Shown: piece by piece, positions 32,285-41,455 of the stretch
How positions within the stretch are numbered: the stretch's first letter is position 1
Layout of the letters: each line of letters begins with the position of its first letter
Assembly (NCBI GenBank): GCA_937981995.1
Contig: CALJNC010000007.1
Span: 1 to 64,000, forward strand
Direction of reading: 5' to 3'
Source of the DNA: an uncultured Chitinophagaceae bacterium
GTDB lineage: Bacteria; Bacteroidota; Bacteroidia; Chitinophagales; Chitinophagaceae
Length of the DNA: 64,000 bases
Made by a program: the position numbers and the translations under genes
The notes under the pieces: model-generated
What the model saw: the letters and a program-made list of their open reading frames with translations, nothing else
Database searches by the model: none
What the model was told of the DNA's origin: nothing

Positions 32285-35206
32285 CTAGTGTGCTATTGTT
32301 AGTTTCTTTATACTCATTTTGCTATCCTGATAGACTCTTACATAATATATCCCGGCAGATAGGAAAGAAGTCTCCACCTGCACTAGCTTTTGACTATCTG
32401 TCTTCTGAAGGCTTAATACCTGCCCTACACTACTCAAAATTTCAATACTTGCTTCTTTACCTTCTGGTAAAACAACATTTACGCTTTTAGTAGCAGGGTT
32501 TGGAAATAACTGAAATGATAGTTTGCTAAGATCTGTTGTAGCTAATGGAGTTTCTCCAATATCGAAAATCTCAAATGCATCAACCGCAGCTTCAACAAGT
32601 GATCCTCCATTACCAGCAGTTGGATCATCTTCAGCAATAAATCGTACCTGAATTTGACCACCTGTATTTTGAATTAAAGGAACAACTTGCCATCTCCAAC
32701 TTACGTCTGGCTCAAAAGTTCTATCTAAAAAGTACCAATTGGCACCTCCATTATACGTAATCTGTACTGTCCATACATCTTCACGTGGATTAGTTCCTTG
32801 GCTATTACTAAACCAACGGGAATAACCTAAAACAGGAGTTGTATAACTCGAAATATCAATTACTGGCGATAAAACGGTTGTCATGCCAGCATCCACATCG
32901 GCCGTTCCAATAGACGCATTAGCATTGCTTGCATTTCCTGTAACTAAACATCCTCCACCTCCATTGGCATCATTAAATGTTTGAACTACGGTAGCAGAAT
33001 CATTTGGATCCTCAAAAGAACCTACTGGAGTACCATGCTCCCATACACCACGAATGGCACCATCACCTGCAACATTTCCAATAGTCCAACCCGCTGGTGC
33101 TGCTCCGGCATCAAATAACTCTTGATACTTTGGAGTATACCCAATCATGATATAGTATGGTAAATTTCTTTGGAAGAAATTAGTTGTAAATTCTGAATTT
33201 TTAGGGAAGGCTACTGTGTAACTATTTAAGTTATCGCCAACATCAAAGTAATACTCATAAATTTCACCTGCTGTTTGAGAAGGGAAGGTCACGTCATACG
33301 CTAAATTATTTTTTGTCATTAATAATGACTGTAAGGTACCACCTGATCGTGGTCTATATTTTAATGTAACATCCCCTACAAATGGTGAGAAGTCTGTAAG
33401 AACATCAGCATGTATATTTAATGCAATTCCTGAGTTTTGATAACCAAGCTCAGGATGTTCAAGTTCTGTATTATTTAATAAATAAATTCCATGATCAGCA
33501 AAACCTTTTACAATAAAATTGAAATGCGGCGTACCGTTGGCAATGTTATTATCATTATCATCATATTGTAAAGCATCAATTAAAATATCAAAGTAAACTT
33601 CGCCCTCGGTACCATTAGGTCCAGTTGCTAAACCATAATGAGACTGAGCAAATAAAGCAGAAATACTATCTAAACTACCCCAATATTGATACGTATCCCA
33701 CCAAGCTCCTGCTATAATTTCACCATCAGCGTGCACTTGACCTTGAATATCCTGCGGGTAAACTTTTGGATTAATGTCATATCGTCTAATATTTGTATTG
33801 GCACTTGAAAAACCTTCACCAACTATAGGACCATTATTAATAAAAGTTGCCCATACGTCTGAGTAACCTTCACCCATACCTCCATTACTAAAGTTTGATC
33901 CTTGATCATTATAAAATACTCTTGATATTCCATGACCATATTCGTGATAGATTACGGTGTTTACAAGTGACAAAGCGTTACAACCACTATTCGTAGTATA
34001 AAAATTTATACTATTCCCATTATAAAAAGCATTGCAACTTCCATCGGTTCTATCAATTCTTGTAGTCAATGGATTGTCCATAGCAGTAAACAATGGAATT
34101 TTTGATTTCATATAATCATGCACCACGTTTACGTGATGATACGTTGTAAAATGCTGAATCTGAGGCTCAGGAGCACTTGGAGGAAATGTATACACTCCAT
34201 TATTCATTACCGCCGTAGGCATAATTGAAGGAGACACAGTTCCATTTTGTGAAGTTACAATATCACAATAGCGCCCATCTAAATGAATGGTACCGCCAAA
34301 GGTTGTTCCAGGAATTGTTACGTTCCCAGTTGCATCAGTGTAATATGTATTTGCACCACTTTCAATTCTTAAATGCTGTAGCTCTAATAGTTGACTCGGG
34401 TTATACAAGTTGGTAGGATATAAATCTGCATTAACCGTAAAACCAATTTGCTTTACATCATTATCTCTGTACCATACTTTACCAGTTTCAGCATCTACGT
34501 AGCTCAAATATTTTCCGGGCATATCCTTAGTATCCTGTGTGTTGGTTATTACCTCATATACTACATGATATTCATATACTCCTTCTACTGGCACTGGTAT
34601 TACTTTTTTATCAGCGCTTACTGTTGAGTTTAGTACGGTAGTTGTCAATGCATCTTCAGCTTTTTGTTGTGCTTGGTTAGCAGTTAAGCTTATTGGCAAT
34701 GCATCAGAAATATTTCTGTGAGCGTCCAAACCAAATAAAACAATATCACCATTTTGAGCATATCGAACCATTACGTTGCTCCATAGTATTTCCATACCTT
34801 GATGCATTTGTTTAAAATCTACATTTATATATTTCCCATCATTATAATTTCTTGTAGAAATTAGGTTGTGGGTAGGAATTTGAAATTCAGCAAACTCAGT
34901 ATTAATAAAGTCTAAAGATTTAGCTACTAAATCCTGCTGGCTACTACCATAAGAAAAAGGTGTACCAAATGCTCGGTGCGGCAACTTGGTATATCTATTA
35001 AATCGAGCACCCCAATCGCTATGTTTTGATACAAATGATTGCCAAGCAGCATGTTTTTTTAAGTGTTGAATTTTATACCCACTTAATGCTTCTTTGGCAT
35101 CATTATAGGGTGTAATTATTTCATTTACATGCTCATCACCATGCGCAAAAAGTTGTGTGCTTAATGTGGTAAGTACAAGTAGTAGTACTGATTTTAATAT
35201 CCTCAT
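32285..35206 (-). CDS. Secreted M36 (fungalysin-like) metalloprotease with T9SS sorting domain
   Basis: The protein has 973 residues. Signal peptide (1-22), FTP-type propeptide (about 40-230, 'VDFKQMHQGMEILWSNVMVRY'), then an M36 catalytic domain. The zinc motif HEYGH lies near residue 420, with 'GGMGEGYSDVWATF' supplying the third ligand about 25 residues on. A jelly-roll-like beta domain (about 710-890) follows, and a type A sorting domain ends the chain ('LFPNPATKSVNVVL', 'LSAGIYYVRVYQ'). It should be exported through the type IX system as a zymogen and degrade external protein. gldKLMN lies directly upstream on the same strand, after a terminator. Confidence 0.9.
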   Translation of the reverse strand: MRILKSVLLLVLTTLSTQLFAHGDEHVNEIITPYNDAKEALSGYKIQHLKKHAAWQSFVSKHSDWGARFNRYTKLPHRAFGTPFSYGSSQQDLVAKSLDFINTEFAEFQIPTHNLISTRNYNDGKYINVDFKQMHQGMEILWSNVMVRYAQNGDIVLFGLDAHRNISDALPISLTANQAQQKAEDALTTTVLNSTVSADKKVIPVPVEGVYEYHVVYEVITNTQDTKDMPGKYLSYVDAETGKVWYRDNDVKQIGFTVNADLYPTNLYNPSQLLELQHLRIESGANTYYTDATGNVTIPGTTFGGTIHLDGRYCDIVTSQNGTVSPSIMPTAVMNNGVYTFPPSAPEPQIQHFTTYHHVNVVHDYMKSKIPLFTAMDNPLTTRIDRTDGSCNAFYNGNSINFYTTNSGCNALSLVNTVIYHEYGHGISRVFYNDQGSNFSNGGMGEGYSDVWATFINNGPIVGEGFSSANTNIRRYDINPKVYPQDIQGQVHADGEIIAGAWWDTYQYWGSLDSISALFAQSHYGLATGPNGTEGEVYFDILIDALQYDDNDNNIANGTPHFNFIVKGFADHGIYLLNNTELEHPELGYQNSGIALNIHADVLTDFSPFVGDVTLKYRPRSGGTLQSLLMTKNNLAYDVTFPSQTAGEIYEYYFDVGDNLNSYTVAFPKNSEFTTNFFQRNLPYYIMIGYTPKYQELFDAGAAPAGWTIGNVAGDGAIRGVWEHGTPVGSFEDPNDSATVVQTFNDANGGGGCLVTGNASNANASIGTADVDAGMTTVLSPVIDISSYTTPVLGYSRWFSNSQGTNPREDVWTVQITYNGGANWYFLDRTFEPDVSWRWQVVPLIQNTGGQIQVRFIAEDDPTAGNGGSLVEAAVDAFEIFDIGETPLATTDLSKLSFQLFPNPATKSVNVVLPEGKEASIEILSSVGQVLSLQKTDSQKLVQVETSFLSAGIYYVRVYQDSKMSIKKLTIAH

Positions 35207-35236
35207 GTATAATCTTATTTAAGAGTGCTAAAGTTA

Positions 35237-35244
35237 CAAAATTA
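35237..35244 (-). promoter_or_regulatory. -7 element (TAATTTTG) of the M36 protease gene
   Basis: TAATTTTG on the minus strand matches TAnnTTTG, 30 bases before the ATG at 35206 and downstream of the gldKLMN terminator. Confidence 0.5.
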
Positions 35245-35273
35245 GACGCAGTTTTAGTCTTGAACTTGCAGCT

Positions 35274-35311
35274 AAAAAGAAAAACCTCATTCAAGTTTTG
35301 CTTGAATGAGG
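35274..35311 (-). terminator. Terminator of the gldKLMN operon
   Basis: A perfect 11-bp stem (CCTCATTCAAG/CTTGAATGAGG, five-base loop) is followed on the minus strand by TTTTTCTTTTT. It lies 35 bases after the gldN stop. Confidence 0.9.
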
Positions 35312-35346
35312 CTTATAAAGTCTTTTTTTACTTTAGTATGACAATA

Positions 35347-36243
35347 CTAGTATACCCAAAGGTCATGTTCTTTATTAAAGATTTTCTCTTTAATTTTTTC
35401 AGACTCATATAATCTGTAAATTCCTTTTTTATAAGAACGTATATCGTTTTGCTGTGGATTGTTAAATGTTGATTTTACAATGAAAGAACTAAACATTCTT
35501 TTCTCAAAGAAATCATCCCATGTCATTCTGAAAACATCATTATCAGGATTGTATACTTCATACTTTACATGAGACTCTCTGATATCTGGGTAGTAAATCC
35601 AAAACATTGGATAAGAACCTTGATATACTCCACTCTCAGTAGAATACTTATCTAGGTAAGGAGATATACCTAAAATACGACAAACCATACGTCCTACTTT
35701 TCTATCAAATATCCAATCTTCTTTAATTCTAAATTTAGTTACATTATCTGGGTCAAATTGCTTTTGGATAATCTTCATTTCCAATTCACCTGTTACCGCA
35801 TTCTCTACATAAATAGTATCAGCTGATCCTACTAGTGTTTTTTGAACGTCTTCAAAGCTTACCGGAGATGTAAAACGCTCATCTCTAAAGGCAGTAATTT
35901 TACCTGTTTTTATTGAGTTTAATAAAATCTCAATATACATTCCACCACCACTGTACTCATCGCCAGGATAACGGAAAGGATAATTTTGTTTTTGACGAGT
36001 ATCGATCTCACGCCAAACTCTTTTTTTCCAAAGCACATCCGTTTCGCGGATTGGCTGCCAAGGAGTCAAATAGTTGTTGTGCGGTACTCGGTCTATTACA
36101 CCATCCTTACGTAAAGAAGGTTGCCAAGAATCATTTACAGCCTTATACGAATTTGTATTGCTCGATGGGTCTGTAGTTTGTCCTGTTACTACACCAGAAG
36201 TGGCAATAGCTAAAACTAAAATGATTAAACTGCGTAATTTCAT
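35347..36243 (-). CDS. gldN: T9SS/gliding periplasmic protein GldN
   Basis: This 298-residue exported protein (signal peptide ending at VTG-QT) matches GldN/PorN. The segments 'VPHNNYLTPWQPIRETDVLWKKRVWREIDTRQKQNYPF', 'FRIKEDWIFDRKVGRMVCRILGI' and 'MFWIYYPDIRESHVKYEVYNP' are characteristic. GldN binds GldK to form the large periplasmic ring under the outer membrane and contacts GldM. The start at 36243 gives a clean signal peptide; an in-frame TTG/ATG 15 codons upstream would abut the gldM stop and lengthen the n-region. Last gene of the operon, before a terminator. Confidence 0.95.
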   Translation of the reverse strand: MKLRSLIILVLAIATSGVVTGQTTDPSSNTNSYKAVNDSWQPSLRKDGVIDRVPHNNYLTPWQPIRETDVLWKKRVWREIDTRQKQNYPFRYPGDEYSGGGMYIEILLNSIKTGKITAFRDERFTSPVSFEDVQKTLVGSADTIYVENAVTGELEMKIIQKQFDPDNVTKFRIKEDWIFDRKVGRMVCRILGISPYLDKYSTESGVYQGSYPMFWIYYPDIRESHVKYEVYNPDNDVFRMTWDDFFEKRMFSSFIVKSTFNNPQQNDIRSYKKGIYRLYESEKIKEKIFNKEHDLWVY

Positions 36244-36288
36244 AATTTGTATTTTCTTTATTCTTATTATCTCTACTATTAATTTCAA

Positions 36289-37935
36289 TTAGTTTGGGAA
36301 GTAGAAACTTAGTCCACCTAATTTTCTTGTTTCTCCATCTGGGCCTTTTGCTCTTACATCTTCAAAGAACAAACGATCTCCAACTTTTAGTGTGTTCAAC
36401 AAAGCTTTTGCTGCACCACGATTTAAAAACTTACCCGTTACCGCAAGAGGTGCAGGCATTTCTCCACGTTTTGGTACATGTACCATATTAAATGAAGTTA
36501 CATTATACTTCAAATCATAAGGGAAGCCTTTCAACTTAGCAAATACAGCTTGTTGTACTTTCATCGCGTTTACTGGCATTGCTCCACCAGTTTTATCTGC
36601 TACATATGCAATTGGATCCGGCACTCGCCCTAAACGATATTCAATTTTTCCAAAATTCTCAATAGACCCATCACTACGTTTACCTGTAATCTGAACCCAT
36701 GTTTTTCCACTATTTTTAGATGCTAATACATTGTATTTACCAAGTCCAGTTTTTACTAATTTGATATTCGGACCACCAGTTACACTGATATCACTCATAC
36801 GAACACCTGAAGCTGAAACTGTCATAGGATTTTTAAGACCTTTATAAAAGATTTTCATTTTATCCAATGAAATCGTTGCCTGTGGCTGACCTACATAATA
36901 CGTAATAACTTCCTCTTTTACAGGTACCCAACGAGCAACAGCATCATCACTTTTTCCTTTATCTAAATATTGCGCTCTAACTCTTATGCTATGCTTACCT
37001 GGTTTTGAGTTAGCTCTGATTTTCATCTTGGCAATTCCTTTCTTTGGCGATACTGGTCTACCATTCACCCAAATACGCAAGCCCTTAGAATCAGCATTGA
37101 ACGCACCTAACATTGAGGTAAGGTTTAATGTTTGACCTGGTAACGCATAACTATTATCTAAACTAGCAATAACGCCGTACTGATTAAATTTTTCATCCGG
37201 AACAATTGGAATAGGAGGCTCAACAAATTTTTGCTTTCTCTTTTCACCCATCGCACTAGCCCATAGTTCATCAAGAACTGCAGACTCAGAATTCATTACA
37301 TCATTCTTATATTTATTGATAATTGTAACAGCTGCAACGGCTGGAACCATTTCAAACATATTCTCAGACCACGACTTCTCAGAATTATCAATATCAAAGT
37401 TTATTGGCAAATTTTTCTCAAAAGGATCTGCGTCTTTAGATAATTTCATGTCAGCGCCTAAACTATCAATAAATTTAGCCATTACTGCTTTATGGGCTTC
37501 CAATTCTGATTTCATTCTAGCACCGTTACCTTGGGTAATCATATAACTAGTAGCAGACTCTAAATCAGCTTCTCTTTTAATCTTACCGGTTTCAGGAACA
37601 ATCCCCCCAGCTCCAGTTATAATCGCCTCTTTGTAAGCTTCTAGCTTAGCAACCATAGCACTTGTCTTTTTCCTTGCTTCTTCAGCAATTTCCATTGCTT
37701 TCGCAACCTTTTCGCGTTTTTCTAGTTCTAACTCATCATCATCTCTTGATAATTCAAAGTTTTTCATTGTAGATAAATTCTTACTCTCGATGTTTGTATT
37801 TGATCGACCAATACTTTTATCAACAATCGTAAATGCATTGATTACTTCCTTAGATACATTCATTGCAAGAAGTGCAGTGAGTACTAAGTACATCAAATTA
37901 ATCATCAACTGCCTGGGTTCCTTAGGTAAAGACAT
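36289..37935 (-). CDS. gldM: T9SS/gliding motor rotor protein GldM
   Basis: This 548-residue protein has one N-terminal membrane helix ('QLMINLMYLVLTALLAMNVSKEVINAF') and a long periplasmic part: a helical segment, then several Ig-like beta domains ('YGVIASLDNSYALPGQTLNL', 'TISLDKMKIFYKGLKNPMTV'). GldL and GldM form the proton-driven rotary motor in the inner membrane, and GldM reaches the GldKN ring. The start matches the family (MSLPKEPRQ). It lies 58 bases after gldL. All residues expected for the anchor and the first periplasmic domain are present. Confidence 0.96.
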   Translation of the reverse strand: MSLPKEPRQLMINLMYLVLTALLAMNVSKEVINAFTIVDKSIGRSNTNIESKNLSTMKNFELSRDDDELELEKREKVAKAMEIAEEARKKTSAMVAKLEAYKEAIITGAGGIVPETGKIKREADLESATSYMITQGNGARMKSELEAHKAVMAKFIDSLGADMKLSKDADPFEKNLPINFDIDNSEKSWSENMFEMVPAVAAVTIINKYKNDVMNSESAVLDELWASAMGEKRKQKFVEPPIPIVPDEKFNQYGVIASLDNSYALPGQTLNLTSMLGAFNADSKGLRIWVNGRPVSPKKGIAKMKIRANSKPGKHSIRVRAQYLDKGKSDDAVARWVPVKEEVITYYVGQPQATISLDKMKIFYKGLKNPMTVSASGVRMSDISVTGGPNIKLVKTGLGKYNVLASKNSGKTWVQITGKRSDGSIENFGKIEYRLGRVPDPIAYVADKTGGAMPVNAMKVQQAVFAKLKGFPYDLKYNVTSFNMVHVPKRGEMPAPLAVTGKFLNRGAAKALLNTLKVGDRLFFEDVRAKGPDGETRKLGGLSFYFPN

Positions 37936-37993
37936 ATTCTATTCTTAAAATTTTATTTACTTTTCTTTTCTCTCGCGTATAGTCTATTCATTC

Positions 37994-38839
37994 CTAAGAA
38001 CGTCCCTGCATTGCAGATAGCATATTTCCATATACTTGATTTAATGAATTCAAGTTTCCGGCCAATACACCCATTTGCTCCTTAGCACGGTTAGCATCAT
38101 CAACACTTGATTGCATAGCGTCAGAAGCATTTACCAAGTTGCTATAAAACTTATTCATAGCTTTTAAATGGTTATTTGCGTCCTGTAATTCAACCTCATA
38201 TATTTGATTAAGGGAACCAAGGTTTTTAGTAAGTACAGTAACTTGATCATGAAACTTAGCTGTTTCATTTGCTGCATTATTAAAAGAAGCCAATGTGTTA
38301 GAAGCTCCTACAAATGTATCTTTCATTTCAGTAAGAGCAGAAGCTGCCTCTCTAGCTTTTGTGCTATACTCGTTTGTAGCATCAGCTACACTGCTAATGT
38401 CTTTTACTTGATCAACGGTATTACTAAATTTATTAAAATTATCATTCAGTCGATTCAAATTTGCTGGATTAATGTTGGCTTCCTCCAACATTTTATCCAA
38501 AGATGCTGTAGCAGAAGCTCCGCTCCCTGAACCTCCTACACCTGCAAAAGCTGGTGTTTCAAATTTTGTTCCTTTCTTATAAGCCTCCACGTGTGGGTTC
38601 TTATCAATATCTGGGTAGTAACGCTCCCAGTAGTAATCCTTGTGAGGAGGTAGTAAACCTAATAAAGCAAAAATAAATGCCTCAGTACACATTCCTACAA
38701 TTAAGGCATAACTTGCCCACCACCAGTGCTCTAATTTTGCTAATGCTCCAATTAGTACTACTGCCGCACCCAAACCAATAATTAGGTTTTTAATATATTT
38801 CCCTCTCTTCGTCTCAAAGAATAATGCAATTGATTTCAT
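37994..38839 (-). CDS. gldL: T9SS/gliding motor stator protein GldL
   Basis: This 281-residue inner-membrane protein has two N-terminal helices ('LIIGLGAAVVLIGALAKLEHWWWASYALIVGMCTEAFIFALLGLLP') and a long cytoplasmic coiled-coil tail. The Glu residues near the helices (in KLEHWW and CTEAF) match positions linked to proton flow in GldL. The cytoplasmic start 'HKDYYWERYYPDIDKNP' is conserved. Residues about 110-281 are Ser/Asn/Ala-rich helices with repeated 'AGNLNSLNQVY'-like segments ('TKNLGSLNQIY', 'AGNLNSLNQVYGNM'). Confidence 0.95.
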   Translation of the reverse strand: MKSIALFFETKRGKYIKNLIIGLGAAVVLIGALAKLEHWWWASYALIVGMCTEAFIFALLGLLPPHKDYYWERYYPDIDKNPHVEAYKKGTKFETPAFAGVGGSGSGASATASLDKMLEEANINPANLNRLNDNFNKFSNTVDQVKDISSVADATNEYSTKAREAASALTEMKDTFVGASNTLASFNNAANETAKFHDQVTVLTKNLGSLNQIYEVELQDANNHLKAMNKFYSNLVNASDAMQSSVDDANRAKEQMGVLAGNLNSLNQVYGNMLSAMQGRS

Positions 38840-38876
38840 CTTTTTATATCTTTTAATTTAAGTTAATTTGTTAGTC

Positions 38877-40145
38877 TTATTTTTTACCTGGTCGCTTGTT
38901 AGTTAATGATGGCGCAACCTGTTGAGTAATCGTTCTAAATCCAATGTACGCTTTCGCAGTATCAGCAAATTCATAATCTCTTGAGCTTACTTGCAAGTAG
39001 TAAGCAACATCTCTCCAGCTACCACCTCTTACGGTTTTACGCTTGTACCATTGTGGATCAGTATCTTTTGTTTTTAATTTTACACCTGGGTTTATATCCG
39101 CTACAAAGCCATAAGCATTTGAAACATAAGGAGACATTGTCCACTCAGCTGCATTACCACTCATATTATATAAGCCATAATCATTTGGCCAATATGCATC
39201 AGCACGCACAGTGTATAAACCACCATCAGCACCATAGTTACCACGGTTCGGTTTAAAGTTTGCTAAGTAGCAACCTTTTTTGTTTACGATATACGGCCCA
39301 CCCCATGGGTATGGAGATTGTGATCTTCCGCCACGTGCAGCCCATTCCCACTGCTCTTCAGTAGGAAGTTTGAAGTTTCCTTCAAGGTATAATTTCTTAG
39401 AACTTCTATAATTTCTCCAATATTTTGATCTCCAATCACAAAATGCATTTGCTTGGAACCAGTTTACACCTACAACAGGATAGTTGTCAAATGCTTTATA
39501 CCAGAAATATTGGTGTGTAATAGGCTCATTATATGAGTATGAAAACATTTTCATCCAAACTGTAGTGTCAGGATATGCTTTTACGTTAAACTCACGTTTG
39601 AACGAAGAACGTGCTTGATTTGGATTTTTAACCATTGCCTCAAAATCAAATGACTTGTAGTTATAAACCAGTTTATTATTATCAAATTCTTTCTTACCCC
39701 AAATGCTTTCGCTAGCAGGAACAAAATAAGCTAGCATTGCATCTTGCAACTCCTCATCATTCCAGTTTAACTTTTTACGCCAATCGATACGTTGCGAGCC
39801 ATCATCAAGATCTTTATAATTTCCTAGTAATGAGTGAGCTGATGAATCACGAATCCAATCAATATATTGTCTATATTCTGAATTGGTAATTTCCGTAGCA
39901 TCCATCCAGAAACCTAACATTTGAACCACGCGGTTTTTTACATCCCCTGCGTTTCTTATATCTTGGTCACTAGCACCCATGTGCATAACTCCAGATGGTA
40001 CCCATACCATTCCTTTGGGAGCTGGATCACTGTAATTGATTCTGTTCGGGCTTCCAACTAGTTCCCCTCTTGGTCCGCCGTTACAGCCCCATGCTGCCAC
40101 AATAACTCCTAAGATTACTGCTTTTAATGAAAAGTTTTTCATCAT
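38877..40145 (-). CDS. gldK: T9SS/gliding lipoprotein GldK (formylglycine-enzyme fold)
   Basis: This 422-residue outer-membrane lipoprotein has the lipobox AAWG-C near residue 22, then an FGE/sulfatase-modifying fold ('KGMVWVPSGVMHMGASDQD', 'WMDATEITNSEYRQYI', 'YPVVGVNWFQANAFCDWRS', 'LPTEEQWEWAARGG', 'VRGGSWRD', 'IGFRTI'). GldK and GldN form the ring of the T9SS core. The start (Met-Met at 40145/40142) follows the promoter; earlier in-frame codons lie upstream of that promoter. First gene of gldK-L-M-N, which are separated by 37, 58 and 45 bases. Confidence 0.96.
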   Translation of the reverse strand: MMKNFSLKAVILGVIVAAWGCNGGPRGELVGSPNRINYSDPAPKGMVWVPSGVMHMGASDQDIRNAGDVKNRVVQMLGFWMDATEITNSEYRQYIDWIRDSSAHSLLGNYKDLDDGSQRIDWRKKLNWNDEELQDAMLAYFVPASESIWGKKEFDNNKLVYNYKSFDFEAMVKNPNQARSSFKREFNVKAYPDTTVWMKMFSYSYNEPITHQYFWYKAFDNYPVVGVNWFQANAFCDWRSKYWRNYRSSKKLYLEGNFKLPTEEQWEWAARGGRSQSPYPWGGPYIVNKKGCYLANFKPNRGNYGADGGLYTVRADAYWPNDYGLYNMSGNAAEWTMSPYVSNAYGFVADINPGVKLKTKDTDPQWYKRKTVRGGSWRDVAYYLQVSSRDYEFADTAKAYIGFRTITQQVAPSLTNKRPGKK

Positions 40146-40175
40146 ACGTTCGTTTGTGTTTTTTGAGTAAGATAA

Positions 40176-40205
40176 CAAATGTATTTCTTTTTTAGTTATT
40201 AACAA
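40176..40205 (-). promoter_or_regulatory. Near-consensus promoter of the gldKLMN operon
   Basis: On the minus strand TTTG (40203-40206) is followed after 19 bases by TACATTTG (40176-40183). This matches the Bacteroidota TTG-N19-TAnnTTTG layout exactly and lies 30 bases before the gldK start. Confidence 0.75.
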
Positions 40206-40206
40206 A

Positions 40207-40583
40207 TACTTGCACAAGATATGCAAGAATTTTGTTTCCTACTCAATAATCCTGTTTATTTTTTAAGTTATATGAAGCGATAAAACTGCGAAAATTTGAT
40301 TTCCCCAAACCCTTTATTTTTCACCCCTTCAAATCCGTCAGCCAAATAACGCCACAATTCGCATTTTGCAAAATTTTAGCAAAGAAATATTAGGTCCATA
40401 GCCTAATTAAATTCTAAGTTTTAAGTGCCAATTTTTTGTTTTATAAAACAATTTGTTTTAGCAAGTACTAACCTTATTTTATGCTGTGTATCCTTCAAGA
40501 CTCTTCAACTCCTTTGAGATACTCTTATAACAACGCAGACTTGATTAATTTTATTGTATCCCTATTGATATATTTTTAGAATG
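40207..40583. other. Long divergent intergenic region with two palindromes
   Basis: No gene is supported in this gap between gldK (-) and the next gene (+). It holds two perfect palindromes. ATTTTGCAAAAT is at 40363-40374. TTGTTTTA-TAAAACAA is at 40436-40451, followed by a third TTGTTTTA half-site at 40453-40460. These could be operator sites for a regulator of either gene. Confidence 0.4.
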
Positions 40584-40591
40584 TACTTTTG
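40584..40591 (+). promoter_or_regulatory. -7 element (TACTTTTG) of the 284-residue envelope protein gene
   Basis: TACTTTTG matches TAnnTTTG and ends eight bases before the ATG; a TTG lies 16 bases upstream (40565-40567). Confidence 0.5.
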
Positions 40592-40599
40592 AAAATCAT

Positions 40600-41454
40600 A
40601 TGAAAAAACAAGCCCCCTATACCCTTCTAATTTTGATTTTGCTTATTTGTAGCTACTCTGCCCAAGCAAAAAAGAATAGCAGTAAGGATAAAACGCCTAC
40701 TAAAAAATTTATTATAGGATCCAGTAATGGAGGATTAAATGTATCAGGCGATATAAGAAGTAAGAATTTATTCAACCTACCAAAACAGCGTAAGAACACA
40801 ATTGGATTTGGACTATTAGTACAGATGAGCATTTACAAAAACCTTATTTATGCTGAGCTTAATTACATACAAGGAAAAGCGCATGGTTATAATTACGCTT
40901 CATCAAAAGGATATGTAAATGCTAATAGTACCAACCCATGGGTGAGAGCTGGATATACAAATGGTGTCTTTTATAACTACTTAACCAATTTAAAAATGGC
41001 TAACATTGGTGCGGTAGTTACCTCGAATAAAAACAGAAGATTGTCAGTAAATTTAGGAGTTGGATTAGGCTTTGTAGCTTACTCCACTTGGACTGATGCA
41101 TTAAACTCCCGCGGCAATCGATACGAAAATGGTTTTGAAGCAATAAACCAAAAAGTATACCCCGGAGGCATTAAAGCTTATAGTACCGATCTAAATAATT
41201 TGTTTGATGGCGAGTATGAATCACCTGCTGAACGACATAACCCCAACAACGATGTAACCTTAACACCATCCGGCACCCTAAGCATTGGAACCACAATTAA
41301 TTTAAGTTCAAATTTATCATTAGAATTGCGCAACAAGGTTTTTATAACTGGCGATGACTTAATTGATGGTCAGCGTTGGCAAGAACGATCATCCATAACC
41401 CAAGATGCGGATAATGTAAATTATTTATCCATTGGTTTACGATACGCTTGGTAG
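40600..41454 (+). CDS. Predicted outer-membrane beta-barrel protein, unknown function
   Basis: This 284-residue protein has a signal peptide (cleavage at AQA-KK) followed by alternating strand-like segments (for example 'NTIGFGLLVQMSIYKNLIYAELNYIQG', 'RLSVNLGVGLGFVAY', 'NLSLELRNKVFITGD'). It ends on an aromatic strand 'VNYLSIGLRYAW', as barrel proteins recognised by BamA do. Residues 22-40 are Lys/Ser-rich. I do not recognise a family. It may resemble the barrel part of OmpA-type Bacteroidota proteins but has no OmpA peptidoglycan domain. It is divergent from gldKLMN across a 450-base gap and convergent with the DUF6048 gene. Confidence 0.7.
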   Translation: MKKQAPYTLLILILLICSYSAQAKKNSSKDKTPTKKFIIGSSNGGLNVSGDIRSKNLFNLPKQRKNTIGFGLLVQMSIYKNLIYAELNYIQGKAHGYNYASSKGYVNANSTNPWVRAGYTNGVFYNYLTNLKMANIGAVVTSNKNRRLSVNLGVGLGFVAYSTWTDALNSRGNRYENGFEAINQKVYPGGIKAYSTDLNNLFDGEYESPAERHNPNNDVTLTPSGTLSIGTTINLSSNLSLELRNKVFITGDDLIDGQRWQERSSITQDADNVNYLSIGLRYAW

Positions 41455-41455
41455 T

